64,000 nt of DNA from Sphagnum compactum (lineage: Eukaryota > Bryophyta > Sphagnopsida > Sphagnales). Below the pieces are notes generated by a model. It had not been told where the DNA came from and did not search any database. It was given only the letters and a program-made list of their open reading frames with translations. Of the stretch, positions 58,441 through 64,000 are shown piece by piece (within the stretch, counting starts at the first letter, position 1; every line of letters starts with the position of its first letter). Made by a program: the position numbers and the translations under genes. The DNA lies in contig OZ234498.1 of the NCBI GenBank assembly GCA_965153455.1, positions 16,182,001 through 16,246,000 on the forward strand, in the 5' to 3' direction.

Positions 58441-61400
58441 GCACATCAATTTCTCAAAATAACATTATTAATGAACTAAACTTAGTAAATGTGACATGTC
58501 ACAAACCACGTTGCATTTGGATTGGCATATATATAACACAATATTACATGCACCAACAGAATGTAAGCATCACACATGCCAAGTGGAATTGGTAATCTCC
58601 AATATGATTGAAATGGGAAATCAACTTAGTCATGTCAAACAATGACATACTTATGGGGTCCAAGGACAAAAATGAATGAAAATAGTCCCTTTATATCATT
58701 ATCACATTAGTCATTGAAATCACAATGCTAGGGGCAAAAAAACATGTCTTTGTACTAATGTTCATATTTTTCATCTTGTTTATTCCCTTATAATAAAGTT
58801 TGGCGATTTTACATTGAACTTAATAATTAGGCACTATGTATATCCTTGATTAAATCCTATTTTATGTAATAGTTAAACTCAATTTATGGATTAGGCCCAT
58901 GTTTAGTTTCAAAATTTTAACAATCCACTATTGAGCATAAAAAACGATGGAATGAAAGTCAAAATGGTCTTTTATAGTCGAAAATGTGGCCAATCCTTTT
59001 CCAAGCTATTTTAAGCTTTTTAAAAGTCCATCTTGAGTTAACAGATTTTCATTATGAATTGTGATCAATTATAATGTTAAATCATTTTCACTTCTTATGA
59101 TGGGATGGACATGTGTTTGTCAGTTCACATATTTAATGAAGGTTTTGAAGCTATAATCGTTAGATAGTTAACTTTAAAATCATTTGAACCCATTTGAGGT
59201 TCAAACCCAGTAACTGGGCTTTAAATTCATTCAAAAAAGTTGAAAATACAAAAAAATGCACTTTCAAAAAGGACTATGACATAACGCTTTGATTCACCCT
59301 AATGTGCTTATCCCATTAGTTTATAAAACAAGGACGGCCCATTTGATGAAAATAACAACTAGTGCTTTTGTAAAACCAATTGACTTTAAACATGTTTATG
59401 TTCTATTGCCAGAAATTTCTTCATTTCAACTTGGTACTAATGAAAACATTTTTTTCTATTTCCAAATGATTCCATAGGTGTGTCCTCGTTTTGCAAATAA
59501 CTTTCTACAAACCTTCCTAGATGTATTTAAACTAAAACTAGTTAATAATAGTGATACAATGTTGATTATGGTCAATTGACTATTAAGCATAGATCAACTT
59601 TCTAAATAAAAATTAATTTGGATTATAAAAAATGAACATGTTAACATTAGGAATATCCATATTTAAATCAAAAGGATCAAAGAAAAATTGCACATAAGTT
59701 TTGGTGATGCCAATTTATTAAAATATCATAAAATATTTCTTTTTTCCTTTTCTTTTCCCAAGGCTTAGGACATGAAGTAATATGGATCTTCCTTATTTTA
59801 GTCCTTATCAAATTCAAGTGCAACACCTTTTGGTGTCAAGCCTTATCTACTTCTTGAATTATTAGGCATGTGACCATTTTAAGAAAAATATCTATAAAGT
59901 TGTCTTAATTGGTACAATATCCTTATCTCCAAGGGCACCATTAAAACAAACTTTCTGCTTGCTCTTTGACACAACACCAAATTCATATTTTTCCACAAGT
60001 AGGTTTAGTTAGGATAGGTCCAAATCTATCAAGTTTATGCCTTAAAGATTTTGATTTTGATTCGTGGGTTACGTGCAAGATCTTCCATTCATGAATCCAT
60101 ATAGAATTGGTTCTTCATTAGGCTGAATTTGTAGTGATATCAACGATAATTCAAACTTTTAATTCAATGCCTTGAATTTGAAATGCAATGTAAAATAAAA
60201 ACAAGGTTGTGAAAAAAGGCATTGATAGGTTGACGTGACAAATTGGGATTGACTGTTCACTCATTTTCCAAACCAATTATAATGCTCAAATTGTGTTTCA
60301 ATTCATTGATTATTGTTTTAAACATTGATTATATTCATTAGATACATTTCAAATTACATGAAATATTATATTGGCAATAGATTAAAAAATTATTATTTAC
60401 AATCATTACTACATTTTTAACATTAGTTTATTTTATTGTTCAGAAACGTGTAAAATAAGGAATGGTCACAATAGTTTGTGTGTACTATCCATCCCTGATT
60501 TATTTCTAAACCTGCACAATCTAGGCTTGATCATAACACACAGCCTTGTGTATTTTGACATAGTGAAACTTATTGGTGTGTATTCAACTGTTATATTAAA
60601 AGAAACCCAAAATTGGGAGCCTTGTGTCCCTTTGCAATGTTAGGGTCAAATTTGAAAATCTACCCATGAGAATTATACAAGTGGCACTCATCCTTCTATA
60701 GAGTGAGCATCAAGACTAATTGTTGCCATAGGAAACCTTAATTTTTAAGGAAGGACATCCCACACACCATGTCCATCTTTAAATTTATATAATTGGTTTC
60801 ACATTTTGATTTACACTTTAAATCCAAGCAATGAGTTGGGATGGGAGGTGCGAAGTGCATTTGCAATAACCATATGATCTCTGAAGTATGTTGCATCTAG
60901 GTCAACCTGGTCAATTGTCGATGCAAAGTCTTTTGCTTCAATTGGTAAGCCATGATAATTTTTGAGGTACATAGGAGGCAACACCTGCCCTTTAGTAGCC
61001 TTGAATATGATTTTATATTGATAGCCTTCACATTAGTGCTTTCTCTCAATATTTCAACATCAAACTTCTAGCATCTAATCTTTAAGGCTTGGAGGTAATT
61101 GAACACCATTCTCATTGGGGTTTCCACTATGGTTTGCACTTTTTGTTGGAGGAGCCATTTGTTGCTTTGATTTTTCCCAGGGAAGAGGTGGAGGGCCAAG
61201 TAGGGCCCCAATCTTATCTGTCCTTAAGAAGAGTTGATCAAAAAGTCTGTTAAAATAAAACAACAAACTCCTGAATTGTAGTATAGCACATTGGTAGAGC
61301 AAGCACGTTGATAGGTTATGAGTGGCGCAATTAACCAAGCCTTGGACCAATTCTTCAACTTTCAAAACACAATAGAGCACACAAGCTATGAGTAGTGCAT

Positions 61401-63062
61401 AGAATGACCACTGAAACAGACTGAGTGATGTGGACCCAAATTAATTCTGAGACTAACCTACTGAGTAAAATTATCTTAAGCATAGGGAGATCAATTGACA
61501 AGGAACAAAATAAGAATTATGTGCAAGAGACCCCAACTACTAGTGACATGACCTCATGAAGGCAATGCACTTTCCCATGGGCCAAGCACCATACAACACC
61601 AAAAACGCCTGCACAATCTAAAATCACAGTAATTAGATACTTGTAGCATTAGAACTCCCTCTTTAAAGTTATTAGAGTTGCAGTAGTATTTTCCCCTTGG
61701 GTGGCCCCTCTGTTCTACACCATTCCTAGTGAAAAGCTGTAATTTTGACACCAACATGCATTCATTTTCAACCCCATCAACATGGGAAACAAATTTGACA
61801 AATGTCATATTTATTTCAATTTCTCAAGAATTATCATAGAATGATGCAAATCAATTTGAATCAACATCTTAATGAAAAGAGCTAACATTTCCCAAGGGTT
61901 TTCCAAACCTCAAAATAGGCTTCCTTTTTTTTCTTTGTTAGGCTTGTTACACTCTCCCACTTTGCATTTGATTTTAGGAAGTCACATCCCCTATTACCCC
62001 CACTTTGTACCTTTTATAAGCTTTGTCAAAGTCACTTATAAATCAACCATAGTTGGGCATGATAATCTTGGCCATGTCTATATGTGCTACACCTGCATGA
62101 TAGTGAATCTTAGTTTTAAAAAGCTAAATATCTAACTAGATGCATGGGTTGATACTTTGCAGCAGTATCAGTTATGTGACGTTTGAGTTATTTTATTAGA
62201 TCTTTGATTATCTCGATTGTATCATACGACATATAAACTCTTTGTGAGCGTTTATAGTTTTGTCTCAAGTAGCTCGGTTTACAAATATTGTTTGGTTACA
62301 ATGTATGGATAACTTAATTGGACCCTAGGGCCTGAATGAAAGAGGTGGTGGCAACAACACCATGCCATTAAGTGTTCACTCAAACATGAATTGCCCTTTC
62401 AGTAGCTAGTACAGCAGAGCATAATGATCTGATAATCGATGCAAGGTTCAAATACTCGTCCAGAGGTTGCACTGCATACAATTCATTGTCTCGGTGGGAT
62501 TGGAAAATCTGCGCACTTCAAATTGTCTTTATTTTGAGGAGTCTGCTGATTGGGAACTGAATGAGAAACCTTAGAACCTTGGACGCCACAAAGGAACTTG
62601 GTTTTAAAACTGGCTACCTACTAAAGGGTCGCAGGCAACAGAAAGCTGTCGGTATGAAGTGCATGGTACCTAATGAGCACCCCCAACAGGACCCAGAATA
62701 CGAGCAAAAGATGAAGAGCCAATCCTCTTACCACTCTGTCTGTACGATTCAAAACTGATGTCGCATTGTACCAACGTGACGAAACCATCCTTGCCTTTAC
62801 TGCAACAATGACTGATGCGCCAAGACCAAAATGAAGGAAGATGAAATGGTCGCCAGATTGAGAATCCTTTCATAGGGCTGTGGGCTTGAGTGCCTTGTCA
62901 TAAGGTAATTAAGGTACCTATGCCCCCAACACAGATTCATCCTCGAGTGACTTCACAGGTTCACCTGCAGTTCATGTAGCCATGCATTAGAGGCATTCAA
63001 ACACCCTAGACCTGTGAATTGGCTGTATGTACAACTGTCAGGGAACATGTCATGGAAAGTTA
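58441..63062. other. AT-rich intergenic DNA, becoming more balanced after 62.3 kb
   Basis: No recognisable protein. Frames of 84-101 codons at 61075-61380, 61554-61808 and 61872-62135 lack family signal. From about 62340 the sequence carries more CpG, as near a gene, which fits a possible exon at 63417. Confidence 0.4.
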
Positions 63063-63380
63063 AGGTGTTGTGCAGTTATAACCGAGGGCTCCGGTTCTTT
63101 AAAAAAAATCAAGGAACCGTCAGTTCTGGTTTTTTGACAAAAAGTCAGAATCAGAGAACCACCAGTTCCGGCTATTTTCAGAACATCAAAGAACTGGGAA
63201 GTTTCATGAAAGAACTGGACAGCTAGAAAGGTTATTGTTTGAATTTTCAAAAAATTTGAGAATCGAGGTTCCATACCAAAACCAGTGTTTTGTTTTCTTC
63301 ACCCCGCTGGGTAAGTGGGAACGTATCATGACTGATAACCGGACGTATATGTAGCAGATTCTATGCGGCGCACAACACTG
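63063..63380. mobile_element. Degraded copy of the CAGTGTTG hAT-type MITE
   Basis: Ends read AAGGTGTTGTGC at the left and GCGCACAACACTG at the right. The interior shares the GGTTCT/AGAACC repeats and a late GGGTAAGTG motif with the 307-bp element at 43385-43691. Similar length (about 318 bp). The flanking octamers do not match, so the duplication has decayed or the ends are imprecise. Confidence 0.65.
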
Positions 63381-63416
63381 GCTTGTTATCACAGGAGCAA
63401 GTCTTGCAGATAGGGC

Positions 63417-63643
63417 CAATAGAGGTGCCTAAGAAATTAGAAGTGAGTAAAGGGAATCCATGGCCAGTACTTTCACTAGATTTAGGAGATTTTGGTCCAA
63501 AAGGCCGTATAGCCCCTATGTTTCAAGATGAGGCTTTTGAACTTTGGCCTTTGTTTTCAGGTTTCCCAAAATCTGGAACTGCACGCACATCGGAAAGATT
63601 AATCATTCATAAAACAAACATTGGCTTACAAAGTTATTACTAG
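63417..63643 (+). CDS. Possible terminal exon of an unrecognised gene
   Basis: After an AG acceptor candidate (CTTGCAG ending about 63410) the frame runs IGPIEVPKKLEVSKGNP..., includes LDLGDFGPKGRIAPMFQDEA and ends IGLQSYY at a TAG. The residue mix is unlike the low-complexity frames nearby, and local composition is balanced. I do not recognise the family and see no upstream exon, so this is only a candidate. Confidence 0.25.
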
Positions 63644-64000
63644 CCACCGAATCGGCAGCAGCACCTGAGAACATGATTTGGGGGCTTTAAAGGCGTCGAG
63701 ACCTTTCAATGTTGATACCAAGTAATTCAATCCTCACAGGTGATAATTTTGCTGACTCCTAGACTCTCAGATATTATACTTATAGCTCATCGATGTGATG
63801 TATTTTAAAGCAATGAAATGAGAGGCTACAAAGCCATAATGGTTGGTGTAGGCGACAGGCCTTCTTGAAAACTTTTGGGGCTGCCTTTCGCATCTGTTAG
63901 CCTCACATGACAACTACTTTCAAACAGTCACTTATTACTAACCCATGCCTGGAGTCACCCCACCCATGAAATGTTGTTTTCGTGAAAAAAATGGATGGTG
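63644..64000. other. Window end, no gene seen
   Basis: Balanced composition without conserved coding region. It could be 3' UTR or intergenic DNA after the candidate exon. Confidence 0.4.

Noticed and set aside
62430-62480. GGTTCAAATACTCG resembling a tRNA T-arm
   Set aside because: No acceptor stem, D-arm or anticodon arm can be formed around it.
63063-63226. Plus-strand 70-codon frame at 63014-63226 as a gene
   Set aside because: It is read through the internal AGAACC repeats of the degraded hAT MITE.
1-64000. Organellar, bacterial or viral origin; CRISPR arrays; riboswitches
   Set aside because: Spliced plant kinase genes, eukaryotic transposons and sparse coding density indicate nuclear plant DNA. 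No spaced direct-repeat array of CRISPR type and no structured RNA gene were seen.

Overview
The window is nuclear DNA of a land plant. Both recognisable host genes belong to plant-specific kinase families: a receptor-like cytoplasmic kinase of the PTI1-like/At3g15890 type, and a group III calcium-dependent protein kinase (CDPK). Each has plant features, such as GT-AG introns in the first and a kinase domain plus four EF-hands in the second. Gene density is very low (two convincing host genes in 64 kb). The rest is strongly AT-rich, visibly CpG-poor and full of decayed transposons, as in a large, methylated, repeat-rich plant genome. I cannot fix the lineage. Nothing here is diagnostic of a flowering plant, and the intronless group III CDPK is unusual for one.

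Layout. 1-5.5 kb: AT-rich DNA with a small inverted repeat, a copia gag-like relic and a 123-bp tandem duplication. 5.5-8.4 kb: five-exon kinase gene on the minus strand, including a 32-nt first exon encoding an acylation signal, with its promoter. 8.8-10.0 kb: foldback and inverted-repeat elements. 10.6-12.6 kb: a CpG-rich, frameshifted, 3'-truncated hAT transposon. 16.26-19.95 kb: a fossil PIF/Harbinger transposon with both of its genes (Myb/SANT-like on plus, DDE nuclease on minus). 20.33-24.96 kb: ends of a second, gutted relative. 26.65-27.38 kb: a 5'-truncated LINE fragment, GC-rich and bounded by a perfect 31-bp target-site duplication. 27.5-36.5 kb: repeat-rich DNA (52-bp tandem array, CTAC repeats, a G-quadruplex-capable run, one arm of a dispersed ~515-bp repeat). 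36.5-39.2 kb: CpG-rich promoter/leader and the intact CDPK gene. 43.4 kb: a 307-bp hAT-type MITE with a perfect 8-bp duplication; a degraded relative lies at 63.1 kb. 44-63 kb: mostly unassignable AT-rich DNA with a LINE zinc-knuckle relic near 50.9 kb and a degenerate ~27-bp array at 58.2 kb. A possible terminal exon lies at 63.4-63.6 kb.

The two host genes are not an operon or a cluster. Both encode kinases with predicted myristoylation/palmitoylation N-termini (MGC-x2-C and MGNCC), so both probably act at the plasma membrane in signalling, one through calcium. No RNA gene, CRISPR array or complete novel system was found. The observations most worth checking are the LINE insertion with its long duplication, the compositionally foreign hAT and LINE islands, the intronless CDPK, and several unclassified inverted-repeat element families.
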